Below, one piece after another: positions 27,541 to 36,509 of a stretch of DNA of 64,000 bases (position 1 is the first letter of the stretch; every line of letters begins with the position of its first letter). The stretch is from contig NZ_VAWE01000001.1 in assembly GCF_005795905.1 (NCBI RefSeq), forward strand, positions 8,187,501 through 8,251,500, written 5' to 3'. The DNA comes from Streptomyces marianii. Lineage in GTDB: Bacteria; Actinomycetota; Actinomycetes; Streptomycetales; Streptomycetaceae. The notes beneath the pieces are model-generated. The model had not been told where the DNA came from, did not search any database, and worked only from the letters and a program-made list of their open reading frames with translations. The translations under genes and the position numbers were made by a program.

Positions 27541-28730
27541 GCCTTGGACCCGGAGCGCTCATGACGGTCGCGTCCGGCCCAGACGAAGGCGACCGCGGCG
27601 GCCGCCGCGAACTCCACCGCCACGCAGAGCCATCCCCATCCGTAGTGCCCCGCTTCGGCAAGGAGCCCGAAGAGCGGGGGCCCGACGGCGAATCCCGCGA
27701 AGAACCCGGCGGCGACAAGTGCCGAATCCTGGCCCGCCCGACCGGGGACCGCCCGCTGCACGACCAGCACCATGGACACCGCATTGCCCGCCACCGCGAA
27801 CACCCCCACTGCCACGGCCGCCACCCATACCAACGGGGGGACGGAGAGTGCCGCCGCGAGCAGCCCGGCCGCGCCGACGGCCCCGGTTCCAAGCCACCCC
27901 GGCAGCCACTCGGCACGTCCCGGCCGGGCGGCCTTCGCCCAGCCCACCCGCCCGGCGATCCCGGCGACGCCCAACACGGCGACCAGAGCGGCGGCTGCCG
28001 TCGGTCCCAGGTGAAGCTTCCGCGTCCCGAAGAGCGAGAGGTAGGTGTTGACGGAGGCGATACCGCAACCCAGGAACAGGGAGTACACCGCCAGCCAGAC
28101 GATGTGCCGTCCCCTGCCCAGGGCGGCCGGTGGCACCACGGAGCTGGGCCGTGGCGGATCGGCAGGCAGCGCTCGCAGGGTCCACACCGCTACCATCACG
28201 GCCGAACCGGCAGCGGTCCACACCGCCCCTCGCCATCCGATGCCACCTGCCAGAGCCGCGAGAGGCAGCCCGGCCGCGAACGCGCCCAGTTGCACGCCCG
28301 ACTGCTTCAGGCCGGTGACCGCTCCCCGTCGCTCAGCGGGGATCACGGCCAGAATCGCCTTGTTCGTGGCGGGGTTGGCAAGTGCCTGGGGCAGCCCGCC
28401 GAGGGCGACGGCCCCGAGCAGCAACCCGGCCCCGGGCGAGGCGCCGATCGCCGCAAGTGCTGCCGCCGCGACCAGCAACAGTGCAACAAGCCCACGACGA
28501 GGGCCGATCCAGTCCACGATCCGTCCGCTCACGGGCGACAGCACCGCCGCGGTTCCGAAGCCGATCGTCGTGGTGAGGCCGAGCAGCGTGGCAGAGATGC
28601 CGAGTTCCCCGACCAGGCGAGGGCCCAAGGCGCCGAGGAGGAACAGCTGCAGCATCGAGAACGCCATCGCGCTCGTGAGAACTGCCGTCAGCTCCCGGTC
28701 TCCGCGGCCTTCCCCGTCAGACGTCGCCAC
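27537..28730 (-). CDS. MFS transporter
   Basis: A 397-residue protein from the GTG at 28730. There are twelve predicted membrane helices, including VLTSAMAFSMLQLFLLGALG, LLGLTTTIGFGTAAVLSP, GLVALLLVAAAALAAIG and IVWLAVYSLFLGCGIASVNT. The loop 2-3 motif is GRIVDWIGPRRG, the hallmark of the major facilitator superfamily. It is upstream of and coupled to the GH88-like gene, so uptake of an oligosaccharide or a glycosylated acid is possible. Substrate and direction cannot be told from sequence. Confidence 0.8.
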   Translation of the reverse strand: MATSDGEGRGDRELTAVLTSAMAFSMLQLFLLGALGPRLVGELGISATLLGLTTTIGFGTAAVLSPVSGRIVDWIGPRRGLVALLLVAAAALAAIGASPGAGLLLGAVALGGLPQALANPATNKAILAVIPAERRGAVTGLKQSGVQLGAFAAGLPLAALAGGIGWRGAVWTAAGSAVMVAVWTLRALPADPPRPSSVVPPAALGRGRHIVWLAVYSLFLGCGIASVNTYLSLFGTRKLHLGPTAAAALVAVLGVAGIAGRVGWAKAARPGRAEWLPGWLGTGAVGAAGLLAAALSVPPLVWVAAVAVGVFAVAGNAVSMVLVVQRAVPGRAGQDSALVAAGFFAGFAVGPPLFGLLAEAGHYGWGWLCVAVEFAAAAAVAFVWAGRDRHERSGSKA

Positions 28731-28744
28731 CGCTGTCCCCTTTC

Positions 28745-28782
28745 CCGCCGTTCCCCGCCGTTCCCGCCGTTCCCCGCCGCAA
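28745..28782. repeat. Short tandem repeat GTTCC(C)CGCC
   Basis: Four near-identical units of 9-10 bp, CCGCCGTTCC(C), lie just upstream of the MFS gene in the divergent spacer. Unit length varies by one base, so they do not form a reading frame. Confidence 0.6.
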
Positions 28783-28941
28783 CCCGTCCTGCGAGCACGA
28801 GAGGTAGTCGGGTCGCTCAACTCCCCGGTTCCGCCTGAGTCGTGTGGTGTGCGCCACAAGCCATGGAATGAGATTTCCGCCGTCGGGGATCCGTACCAGC
28901 CGGTGCTCTGCCAAGTGAGGGGATGCAAGGATGAGTCCGCC

Positions 28942-29733
28942 ATGACTTCAGGCCGATGTTGCCGCGCGGTACGGGCTGCCACGTTCGCAGCCACCTGCGT
29001 GCTGCTCGCCGCCATCGGCCACGTCCTGATGTCGGGAATCCACGTGCCATGGTGGGCCGTGGCAGCGGCGTTCGTTGCCGCATGCGCGACGGGCTGGGCG
29101 CTCACCACCTGCGAACGCGGCTTCCTCGTCGTCACCTCGGCCACCGTCCTCACCCAAGGCGCCCTGCACTCCTGCTTCTCTCTCGCCCAGGCGGCCGTGC
29201 ATCCCCGGCTGCCGCGGAACGCCCCCCTCGGGAGTCAGTGGGTCGACTACCTGCTCTGCGGAACCACTGCTGCCGGCAGCTCCTCCGATCCGGCAGCCTC
29301 CGGCAGCGGCCTTGACGCCACCACGCTGACCGAGCCGGCTCACCTACTCGTCTCGGGTACGCACGCCGGGACGCCCAGCGCCGGAACGCACCTCCATCAC
29401 ACCGCGCAAGCCATCACCGAGAGCGCTGCTCCGGCGGTCGGACACGCCGTCAGCGGCCACGCCTCACCCTTCGGCATGCTGGCCGCGCACCTGGCCGCAG
29501 CAGTGCTGTGCGGCGTCTGGCTCGCTCATGGCGAGCGGGCCTTCTTCCGCCTGCTGCGCGCATTCGCCGGTTGGCTGCTGGCTCCGCTGAGGACGATGCA
29601 CCGTCCCCTCGTGCCGGCGCACCGCTCGCGCATCCGTGTCCGCAGGTCGCGCCAGTCGACACCGCCGCGCGACATGCTGCTCGTCAGCGCCTTCACCACT
29701 CGGGGTCCACCCGCGAGGATCGCTGTCGTCTGA
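28942..29733 (+). CDS. Small membrane protein, paralogue of the protein at 17626
   Basis: A 263-residue protein from the ATG at 28942, with AAGGA about 12 nt upstream. The N-terminal helices AATFAATCVLLAAIGHVLM and AVAAAFVAACATGWALTT, then VTSATVLTQGALHSCFSLAQ, match the order and motifs of the 17626 protein (AATGH, VTQGALH). A His-rich loop (HAGTPSAGTHLHHTAQ) lies before the last helix MLAAHLAAAVLCGVWLAHG. The family looks like a polytopic protein with a His/Met loop and basic tail; metal handling is a guess. It is 128 bp upstream of an ECF sigma factor on the same strand and may be its partner. Confidence 0.7.
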   Translation: MTSGRCCRAVRAATFAATCVLLAAIGHVLMSGIHVPWWAVAAAFVAACATGWALTTCERGFLVVTSATVLTQGALHSCFSLAQAAVHPRLPRNAPLGSQWVDYLLCGTTAAGSSSDPAASGSGLDATTLTEPAHLLVSGTHAGTPSAGTHLHHTAQAITESAAPAVGHAVSGHASPFGMLAAHLAAAVLCGVWLAHGERAFFRLLRAFAGWLLAPLRTMHRPLVPAHRSRIRVRRSRQSTPPRDMLLVSAFTTRGPPARIAVV

Positions 29734-29861
29734 CAGCCGGCTCCTCGAAGGCACGCCCCTCGCGTGCTTCGGGCATCGGCCATGCCATCCGGCAGGCCGT
29801 ACCACTCACCGGACTCACGCCGTCTCGCAGCGGCGCCGGATCCCCCGAAGGACCTCTGGCG

Positions 29862-30548
29862 ATGAGACTTGCCATGACCCTGCAATCCGACCCTGACCAG
29901 CTCGATCACGGGATCGATGCCGACGCGGCAGTGACTCGATTGGCCCTCACCGCGCGCGCCGGCGACCCCGATGCCGTCGAGGAGTTCGTGCGGGCCCTCC
30001 ACCACGACATCTGGCGCTACGTCGCCTACCTCAGCGCCGACAGACAGGCGGCGGACGACCTCACCCAGGAGACTTTTCTCAGGGCTCTGGGCAGCCTCCA
30101 CCGGTTCGAAGGGCGCTCCTCGGCCCGCACCTGGCTGCTCTCGATAGCCCGGCGCACCGTGGTGGACAGCCTCCGGCACGCGGCTGCACGTCCCCGTCTG
30201 TCCGATCGGGACGATTGGCAAGCGGTGGCCGAGGAGACCCAGCCGCGTGGAACGCCGGGGTTCGAGGACGGGATCGCGCTCGCCGAGCTCCTGGCGCAGA
30301 TTCCGGCCGAACGCCGGGAGGCTTTCGTCGTCACGCAACTCCTGGGCCTTCCCTACGCGGAGGCGGCCGAGGCGATGGGCTGCCCGATCGGGACGGTGCG
30401 CTCGCGCGTGGCCCGCGCTCGCACGTCACTGATCGGGCTTCTCACGGACGGCGACGCGCCGATGGCTGCCCGGAATCGCGTATCCCCGGGGGACCAGGGA
30501 CAGCGTTCAGCGGCCAAGACGTGGAGCGTGATGGCAGCCGTGGCCTGA
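29862..30548 (+). CDS. ECF-type RNA polymerase sigma factor
   Basis: A 228-residue protein from the ATG at 29862 (AAGGA upstream); 29874 is an alternative. Region 2 is VEEFVRALHHDIWRYVAYLS with DDLTQETFLRALGSLHRFEG and RTWLLSIARRTVVDSLRH. Region 4 is LLAQIPAERREAFVVTQLLG followed by YAEAAEAMGCPIGTVRSRVARA. These are the two conserved domains of group 4 sigma factors. No anti-sigma gene follows; the upstream membrane protein at 28942 could play that part, but it has no ZAS-type HxxxCxxC motif. The C-terminal 30 residues are an unconserved tail. Confidence 0.9.
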   Translation: MRLAMTLQSDPDQLDHGIDADAAVTRLALTARAGDPDAVEEFVRALHHDIWRYVAYLSADRQAADDLTQETFLRALGSLHRFEGRSSARTWLLSIARRTVVDSLRHAAARPRLSDRDDWQAVAEETQPRGTPGFEDGIALAELLAQIPAERREAFVVTQLLGLPYAEAAEAMGCPIGTVRSRVARARTSLIGLLTDGDAPMAARNRVSPGDQGQRSAAKTWSVMAAVA

Positions 30549-31633
30549 TGTGCGATCGGGGCCGGGGCTCGTCGTCCCTGTCGGCGGAGAGCCCCGGCCC
30601 GCCCATCAGCGTGAGTACGCCGCCCGGAGTGCGTCGCCCGCTGCCCCCGACTCCTCAACGGCCTTCTGTCCGCTGGGCGGTCAACCGCCTGTCAGGCGCG
30701 CAAGGCGTGTAGCGGATACGCAGCCGGGTGGGATGCGGGAGTGGGCCGGGGCCGGGAGGGCGCTGAAATGCAGGCCCGACAGGTCGCCGGCAGCCGAACG
30801 TCATCCCGGGCTCGCGGCGGTGGTGACGAGCGGCAGCCAGGCCCCATTCGGCCGCCATCACGGCACTGATGCCGTCGTACCCGCGTACGAGTCCGGAGCC
30901 GACGGGCATCGCGGTGGAAGTCGCGGGCCCGGACGGCGTCGGCAGCCACCGGCGCATGGGTCGTTCCGTTCCCGCGGGGGACCCGTCCGCCGTCAACCCT
31001 CCCTGGATATCGGGATCCCGGGGATCGGGACCGGCGGTCCGGGTTCAGGACTCTTCGCTGGGTGGCGCTCAACGCCGGTTGAGGCCGCGGGCTCCCACCT
31101 GCGTTGATCATGTCGCCGACGTCCTCCTTGTGCACCCATGACCGGCTCCGGCGCGCCTGGAGCGTACGGACGAGGCGAGGCCGGATCGGCCGAGGGGAGC
31201 AACGGCCGCCGGCACCGACCGGGCCGCGCTACCCTCCGTCGGCACCGAACCGGCCGCCGGAACCGTGCGGTTGACAGGTCCCGTCTCCGGCGCCCGGGCC
31301 GCCATCAGGGGGCATCCACGTTCACGAGGGCCCGACGTGCTCGGGGGCGCCTTGGATCGTCCGGAGCGGCCCTGGGGGAACGCGACGGCCGGGCCGGCTG
31401 ACAGGCACTGGTTCGGTGAGGGAACAAAATGTGGCGTACACCCATCCTCGGATCTACTCCTCGGGGGAGAGGGGCGCGGAGACGCGCTACACCCAATGCA
31501 GTACGCCGGTCCAGCCCCAGGGACGGATCAAATGAGGAAGAACCCGGGCGAGCATGAACGGGTAGCCCGGTCAGAACCCCTCCATCCCATCTGCCGGGTC
31601 TCGTCCTGCCCGCATCCGACGGATTGGTCCCAG
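30549..31633 (+). other. Intergenic, no supported gene
   Basis: About 1.08 kb between the sigma factor and the MMPL gene. Several frames are open, but none has family motifs or a ribosome-binding site. One minus frame near 30700-30960 contains a short plausible stretch (MPVGSGLVRGYDG) but nothing extends it. An AT-richer segment at 31410-31450 (GGAACAAAATGTGG) is the likely MMPL promoter. Confidence 0.4.
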
Positions 31634-33853
31634 GTGGCTACGTTCCTCTATCGACTCGGCCGACGCGCGTTCCGGCGCCGCGGTCTCATCGCCCTGCTGT
31701 GGGTGGCCGTACTCGTGGGCGCCGGCGTTGCAGCGTCCGCCGCGCCCGCCCCTCCCGAAGACTCCTTCTCCATGCCCGGCACCGAGTCCCAGAAGGCGTT
31801 CGACCTGCTCGACGAGCGTTTCCCGGCGGCCGGCGCGGAAGGCGCCACGGCGCGTGTCGTGATACGCGCCCCCGAAGGCGGGAAGATCTCCGACCCGGCC
31901 GGGAGAGCCACGGTCGAACAGCTGGTCACCGCCCTCGGCGGCGGCCCGCAGGTCGCCTCGGTGGCCGACCCGTTCGAGGCGGGCGCCGTCAGCCAGGACC
32001 GCACGACCGCGTACGCCTCGGTGACGTACACGGTCAATGCCATGGAGCTGACCGACCAGGCCCGCGAGTCGCTCACCGCGGCCACCGACGACGCGCGCAG
32101 CGCCGGCTTCACCGTCGAAACCGGCGGCGACGCGGTCATGGCCGAGCAGGAGATGGGCGGCACCGCTGAGCTGATCGGCCTCGGTGTTGCGGCCGTCGTG
32201 CTCCTGCTGACCTTCGGCTCCCTCGTTGCGGCCGGAATGCCGCTGCTCTCGGCGATCATCGGTGTGGGCATCGGCATCTCCGGTATCGGAGCGCTCGGCA
32301 GCACACTGGAGTTGTCCGCCACGACCTCCACGCTCGCCATGATGATCGGCTTGGCGGTCGCCATCGACTACGCCCTGTTCATCGTCTCGCGCTACCGCGC
32401 CGAGATCGCCGAGGGCCGCACGCCCGAGGAGGCCGCGGGACGCGCGGTCGGCACCGCCGGCTCCGCCGTGGTCTTCGCTGGGCTCACCGTCGTCGTGGCC
32501 CTGGCGGGACTCGCGGTGGTCAACATCCCGATCCTCACCAAGATGGGTCTGGCCGCCGCCGCCACGGTCGGCATCGCCGTGCTGATCGCGCTCACCATGA
32601 CCCCGGCGCTGCTCGGCTTCGCCGGCAGGAGGGCACTCAGCCGCAGGGACCGCAAGGCGGCCGCCGGGCAGCGGACGGCGTCCGCCGAGCCGAAGCTCGG
32701 CACTCGCTGGGCCCGCTTCGTCCTGCGCCGTCCGGTGACCGTGCTGCTCACCGCGGTGATCGGCCTCGGCGTCGTTGCCGTGCCGGCCACCAGTCTGGAA
32801 CTGGGCCTGCCGGACGAGGGCAGCTCGGCACCCGACACCACCCGGCGCAAGGCCTACGACATGCTGTCCGAGTCCTTCGGCGCCGGGTTCAACGGCCCGC
32901 TGATGGTCACCGTCGACACGCGGGGCGCCGACGACGCGAAGGCCGCCGTCGCGACCGTCGGCAAGGAGATCACCGACCTGGGCGAGGCCGCCGCCGTCAC
33001 CCCGGCGAACTTCAACGAGCAGGGTGACACCGCCGTCCTCACCGTCGTGCCCAAGACCGGGCCGAGCGACGCGGCCACCGAGGAGCTGGTCAGGGACATC
33101 CGCTCGCTGTCCGACGGCATCAGGTCCGAGACGGGCGCCACCGTCCTGGTCACAGGCATGACCGCGATGACGATCGACTTCTCGCAGACCCTGGACGATG
33201 CGCTGATCCCGTACCTCGCCCTGGTCGTCGGCCTGGCCTTCCTGCTCCTGATGCTGGTGTTCCGCTCCGTCCTCGTCCCGCTGAAGGCGGCCCTGGGCTT
33301 CCTGCTCTCGGTGGCGGCGGCGCTCGGCGCGGTGGTCGCGGTGTTCCAGTGGGGCTGGCTCGCGGACGTGTTCGGCGTGGACCAGCCGGGTCCGATCATG
33401 TCGATGATGCCCATCTTCATGATCGGCGTGGTCTTCGGCCTGGCGATGGACTACGAGGTCTTCCTCGTGACCCGCATGCGCGAGGCCTACGTCCACGGAT
33501 CGTCCGCCGCCGAGTCCGTCACCACCGGCTTCACCCACGGCGGTCGGGTCGTCGCGGCAGCCGCGATCATCATGATCAGTGTCTTCTCCGGCTTCATCAT
33601 GGAAAACGACGACATGATCAAGATGATGGGGTTCGGCCTCGCCATCGCGGTCCTCTTCGACGCCTTCGTCGTGCGCATGGCCATCGTGCCCGCCGTGCTC
33701 GCCCTGCTGGGCACCAAGGCGTGGTGGCTCCCCACGTGGCTGGACCGCATCCTGCCGAACGTCGACGTCGAGGGCGAAAGGCTGCGCAGGGAACTCGGCG
33801 ACACCGCCGAGTCCTCGGAACCTGCCCGCGAGCCCGACACGGTCGGGGTCTGA
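31634..33853 (+). CDS. MMPL-family (RND) transporter
   Basis: A 739-residue protein. The GTG at 31634 (VATFLYRLGRRAFRRRG) is chosen because MMPL proteins begin with a short basic stretch before the first helix. Two repeats are visible. Each has a large external loop (EDSFSMPGTESQKAFDLLDE; LPDEGSSAPDTTRRKAYDML) followed by a block of five to six helices. The first block carries the conserved GLAVAIDYALFIVSRYR, and the second carries GVVFGLAMDYEVFLVTRMRE. The two Asp-Tyr pairs in the membrane are the proton-relay residues of MmpL proteins. The family exports lipids, siderophores or drugs. No regulator or lipid gene lies beside it, so the cargo is unknown. A strong hairpin follows the stop. Confidence 0.9.
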   Translation: MATFLYRLGRRAFRRRGLIALLWVAVLVGAGVAASAAPAPPEDSFSMPGTESQKAFDLLDERFPAAGAEGATARVVIRAPEGGKISDPAGRATVEQLVTALGGGPQVASVADPFEAGAVSQDRTTAYASVTYTVNAMELTDQARESLTAATDDARSAGFTVETGGDAVMAEQEMGGTAELIGLGVAAVVLLLTFGSLVAAGMPLLSAIIGVGIGISGIGALGSTLELSATTSTLAMMIGLAVAIDYALFIVSRYRAEIAEGRTPEEAAGRAVGTAGSAVVFAGLTVVVALAGLAVVNIPILTKMGLAAAATVGIAVLIALTMTPALLGFAGRRALSRRDRKAAAGQRTASAEPKLGTRWARFVLRRPVTVLLTAVIGLGVVAVPATSLELGLPDEGSSAPDTTRRKAYDMLSESFGAGFNGPLMVTVDTRGADDAKAAVATVGKEITDLGEAAAVTPANFNEQGDTAVLTVVPKTGPSDAATEELVRDIRSLSDGIRSETGATVLVTGMTAMTIDFSQTLDDALIPYLALVVGLAFLLLMLVFRSVLVPLKAALGFLLSVAAALGAVVAVFQWGWLADVFGVDQPGPIMSMMPIFMIGVVFGLAMDYEVFLVTRMREAYVHGSSAAESVTTGFTHGGRVVAAAAIIMISVFSGFIMENDDMIKMMGFGLAIAVLFDAFVVRMAIVPAVLALLGTKAWWLPTWLDRILPNVDVEGERLRRELGDTAESSEPAREPDTVGV

Positions 33854-33862
33854 CGGGCACAG

Positions 33863-33900
33863 GCGAGGACGCGGCTGCTCCACGGCGGCCGCGTCCTCGC
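33863..33900 (+). terminator. Hairpin terminator after the MMPL gene
   Basis: Perfect 13-bp stem GCGAGGACGCGGC / GCCGCGTCCTCGC with a 12-base loop, beginning 9 nt after the stop codon. Confidence 0.8.
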
Positions 33901-34084
33901 GGACGGAACCCGACCGCAAGGTTCCCCACGGTGGTTCCACGGTCCACCCCCGGACCCGGGTGCCGCGCACGCGTCTGTCTGCCCTGGTCGCCGCCCGGTA
34001 CTCGTCCCCGACGCCGCGCGTGGTCGCCGACGTCGTGGACCTGTGCGTGCGCCAGGGCCGTGCGGCCCGAGGCGTCGCCGAAGT

Positions 34085-35284
34085 TCAGAGCCCGTCCGCT
34101 GGGACCCGTACCGTCTCCACCCAGCGGGGAGGGGCCGGAGCGGCGGAGCCGATCAGCGCGGCGACGACCCGGCAGGAGGAGAGCCCGGCGTCGGGCCAGG
34201 GCGTTTGACCGTCCGTCAGGACGACGACGAAGTCGGGCCGGTCGGGCCGGGCGAGGGCCGCCCCGATGCCGACGCGCATGTCCGTGCCCCCGCCGCCGGC
34301 CAGTTCGACCTGGTCGGCCGAGGTCACCCGGGACACGGTGTGCACATCGGCGTCGCACGCCAGCACCGTGACCCGGTTGCCCCGCACTCCGACCTCCCGC
34401 AGCACTCCGGTGATCTCGGCCATGGCGGCGGCGAGTTCGTCCTCGCCCATGGAGCCGGAGGTGTCCACCACGACGGCCACACGCGGCAGCGGGCGGCGCA
34501 GGCTCGGCAGGATCACCCCGCGCAGCGCCGGGGTGCGGCGGGACGGGCGACCGTAGGTGTAGTCGACGGCGCCGCCCGCCCATGCCGCGGCCGCCCGTAC
34601 CGCGCCGGACAGCGCCTGCCGCCAGTCCGCGGTGGGTTCCAGGACCTGTTCCGCCCAGCGCCGCCAGCCCGCGGGGAGAGTGCCCCGCGCTCGCTGGTGG
34701 GCCCGCATGGCCTCGGCGGTGACGCGGCGCAGGGCCTCCGCCTCGGCCGGGCCGAGGCGGGCGGGGCCGTGCGGTGCGCCCAGCTCCCACGGCACGGTCT
34801 GGCCGTGGGCGCCGGACCCGCAGTCGGGTGTGCGCACGCTGGGCGGGAGCCGGTCGACGTACGCCTCGAACAGCTGCCCTTCAGGCAGGCCGAAGCTGCG
34901 AGGCTCCATCCGCCCCTCTGGGAGGGGAAGACCGTCGGCGAGGAGGTCGTCGTTGATCTCGCAGTCCTGCGCGACGTTGACGCGGTAGCGGTCGAGCCGG
35001 TCGGCCAAGGGGAGCCTGTCGGCCCGGCCGTGGTGGTCGCGCAGCAGGTGGGACGCCTCGTGCACCCACACGGCGGCGAGCTCCGGTACGGGGGTCGCGT
35101 CCACGAAGGCGGGAGACACGTAGCAGCGCCAATGCCGGTCCACTCCCATGGTCGGGACCTGGCGGGACGGGACCACCGTCAGGGCGTACAGAGCCGACGC
35201 CAGGTACGGGCGTTCGGTCGCCGCGCGGTAGCGGGCGGCGAGCAGTCTGGTCATGTCGAGCGTCGGCTCCGGCCCGTGGCTCAT
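34085..35284 (-). CDS. VWA-like metallopeptidase-domain protein (DUF2201 type)
   Basis: A 399-residue protein from the ATG at 35284, 13 nt after the MoxR stop. The N-terminal half has LAAVWVHEASHLLRDHHG, a HExxH-like motif (HEASH) typical of the putative metallopeptidase part of DUF2201. The C-terminal half is a VWA-like domain with an intact MIDAS: VVDTSGSMGEDEL, the Thr in GGGGTDMRVG and the Asp in FVVVLTDGQTPW. MoxR ATPase plus VWA protein pairs work as chaperone or metal-insertion modules. Here the ankyrin protein upstream is probably the target-recognition part. Confidence 0.85.
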   Translation of the reverse strand: MSHGPEPTLDMTRLLAARYRAATERPYLASALYALTVVPSRQVPTMGVDRHWRCYVSPAFVDATPVPELAAVWVHEASHLLRDHHGRADRLPLADRLDRYRVNVAQDCEINDDLLADGLPLPEGRMEPRSFGLPEGQLFEAYVDRLPPSVRTPDCGSGAHGQTVPWELGAPHGPARLGPAEAEALRRVTAEAMRAHQRARGTLPAGWRRWAEQVLEPTADWRQALSGAVRAAAAWAGGAVDYTYGRPSRRTPALRGVILPSLRRPLPRVAVVVDTSGSMGEDELAAAMAEITGVLREVGVRGNRVTVLACDADVHTVSRVTSADQVELAGGGGTDMRVGIGAALARPDRPDFVVVLTDGQTPWPDAGLSSCRVVAALIGSAAPAPPRWVETVRVPADGL

Positions 35285-35297
35285 GGCAGCCGAGCCC

Positions 35298-36509
35298 TCA
35301 GCCGCCGGTCAGGGCGCCGGACTGCCGGAGCAGTTCCAGGAACGCGTCGATGCCCGCGGGCACGGGCCAGCCGGGGCGGCGCATCGCGGCGAGATCGGTC
35401 GCGGCGCGGGCGGCAACGTCGGGCACGCCCGCGTCGACGGCCTTGGCGAGGACCGTCCAGCCCGCCTCCCAGCGTTCACGGGTGAGGTCGCTCTGGACGG
35501 CAGCCACCACAGCGATGAGGAAGGCCAACTGCCGGTCGCCGCGCTCGGGCAGGGCGAAGGCGTCCGGAGCGGCCAGTACCCGGTCCGGGTCCGGCAGGTC
35601 CAGGTGCTCCAGGAACGACAGCAGTTCGATGCCCGCACCGTCGCCGACGGCGCCCGTGAGCGCGGCCGCCAGGGCCTCGCGTCCGGCCCCGGTCGCGTAG
35701 CCGACGGCGAGCATCCGCAGCGCCATCTCCCAGGTACGGGGCGAGGGCCAGGCCCGGCCCCGGCTCTCGGCGTCGCCGGGCATGTGGTGGACCAGTCCGG
35801 GGCGAGCGGTGAGGAAGGCGGAGACCACACCGCGGGCACGGGCTGCCGCGCCGGGTGCCTTCGCCGGGTCGACGACGGGAACGGCCAACTCCGGCCAGGT
35901 GCCGGCCATTCCCCGGGCGACGATGCGCGGGTCGTGGGTCCAGCTCAAGTGCACGAACCGGTTGGCGAGCGGCGGGCTCAGGTGCCAGCCGTCGGCCGCA
36001 CTCGACGGCGGGTTGGCGGCGGCGACGATCCGGACGGCCCCGGGCAGTGCCAGGCTGCCGACGCGGCGCTCGAGGACCACGCGCAGCAGCGCTGCCTGGA
36101 CGGCGGGCGGCGCGGAGGACAGCTCGTCGAAGAAGAGCAGACCGTGCCCGGCGCGGGCGAGGCGGACCGCCCAGTCGGGCGGGGCCATGGGCACGCCGGC
36201 GGTGGCGGGCTCGTCGCCGACGACGGGCAGGCCGGAGAAATCCGACGGCTCGTGCACGCTGGCGATGACCGTCTCCAGTGGCAGGCCGAGCCCGGCGGCC
36301 AGCTGTTCAAGTCCGGCGGACTTGCCGATGCCGGGCTCGCCCCACAGCAGCACCGGCTGGTCGGCCGTCACCGCGAGGGCGAGGGCCTCCAGCCGGGGGC
36401 TGGCGGACGGCTCGGTACGCGTGGTGCCCAGACTGCGGTTGAGCGCGTCGGCAGCGGCGAGCGACCCGGCCGGGTGGGACGGGCCGGGCAGGCCGGTGGT
36501 GGCGGTCAC
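35298..36509 (-). CDS. MoxR-family AAA+ ATPase
   Basis: A 403-residue protein from the GTG at 36509, overlapping the ankyrin stop by 4 nt. Walker A is LLWGEPGIGKSAG (about residues 54-66). Walker B is GLLFFDELSSAPPAVQAALLR, sensor 1 is VRIVAAANPPSS, and an arginine-finger region ANRFVHLSW follows. This is the MoxR layout with the helix-2 insert DFSGLPVV. It would act as a hexamer and drive remodelling together with the VWA protein encoded next. The C-terminal part is the usual helical lid. Confidence 0.9.
   Translation of the reverse strand: MTATTGLPGPSHPAGSLAAADALNRSLGTTRTEPSASPRLEALALAVTADQPVLLWGEPGIGKSAGLEQLAAGLGLPLETVIASVHEPSDFSGLPVVGDEPATAGVPMAPPDWAVRLARAGHGLLFFDELSSAPPAVQAALLRVVLERRVGSLALPGAVRIVAAANPPSSAADGWHLSPPLANRFVHLSWTHDPRIVARGMAGTWPELAVPVVDPAKAPGAAARARGVVSAFLTARPGLVHHMPGDAESRGRAWPSPRTWEMALRMLAVGYATGAGREALAAALTGAVGDGAGIELLSFLEHLDLPDPDRVLAAPDAFALPERGDRQLAFLIAVVAAVQSDLTRERWEAGWTVLAKAVDAGVPDVAARAATDLAAMRRPGWPVPAGIDAFLELLRQSGALTGG

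Noticed and set aside
28745..28782. CRISPR-like repeat upstream of the MFS gene
   Set aside because: The units are 9-10 bp with no spacers, so it is a simple tandem repeat.
30692..31135. Minus-strand frames between the sigma factor and MMPL genes
   Set aside because: No ribosome-binding site, no motif, and the protein-like stretch is under 20 residues.
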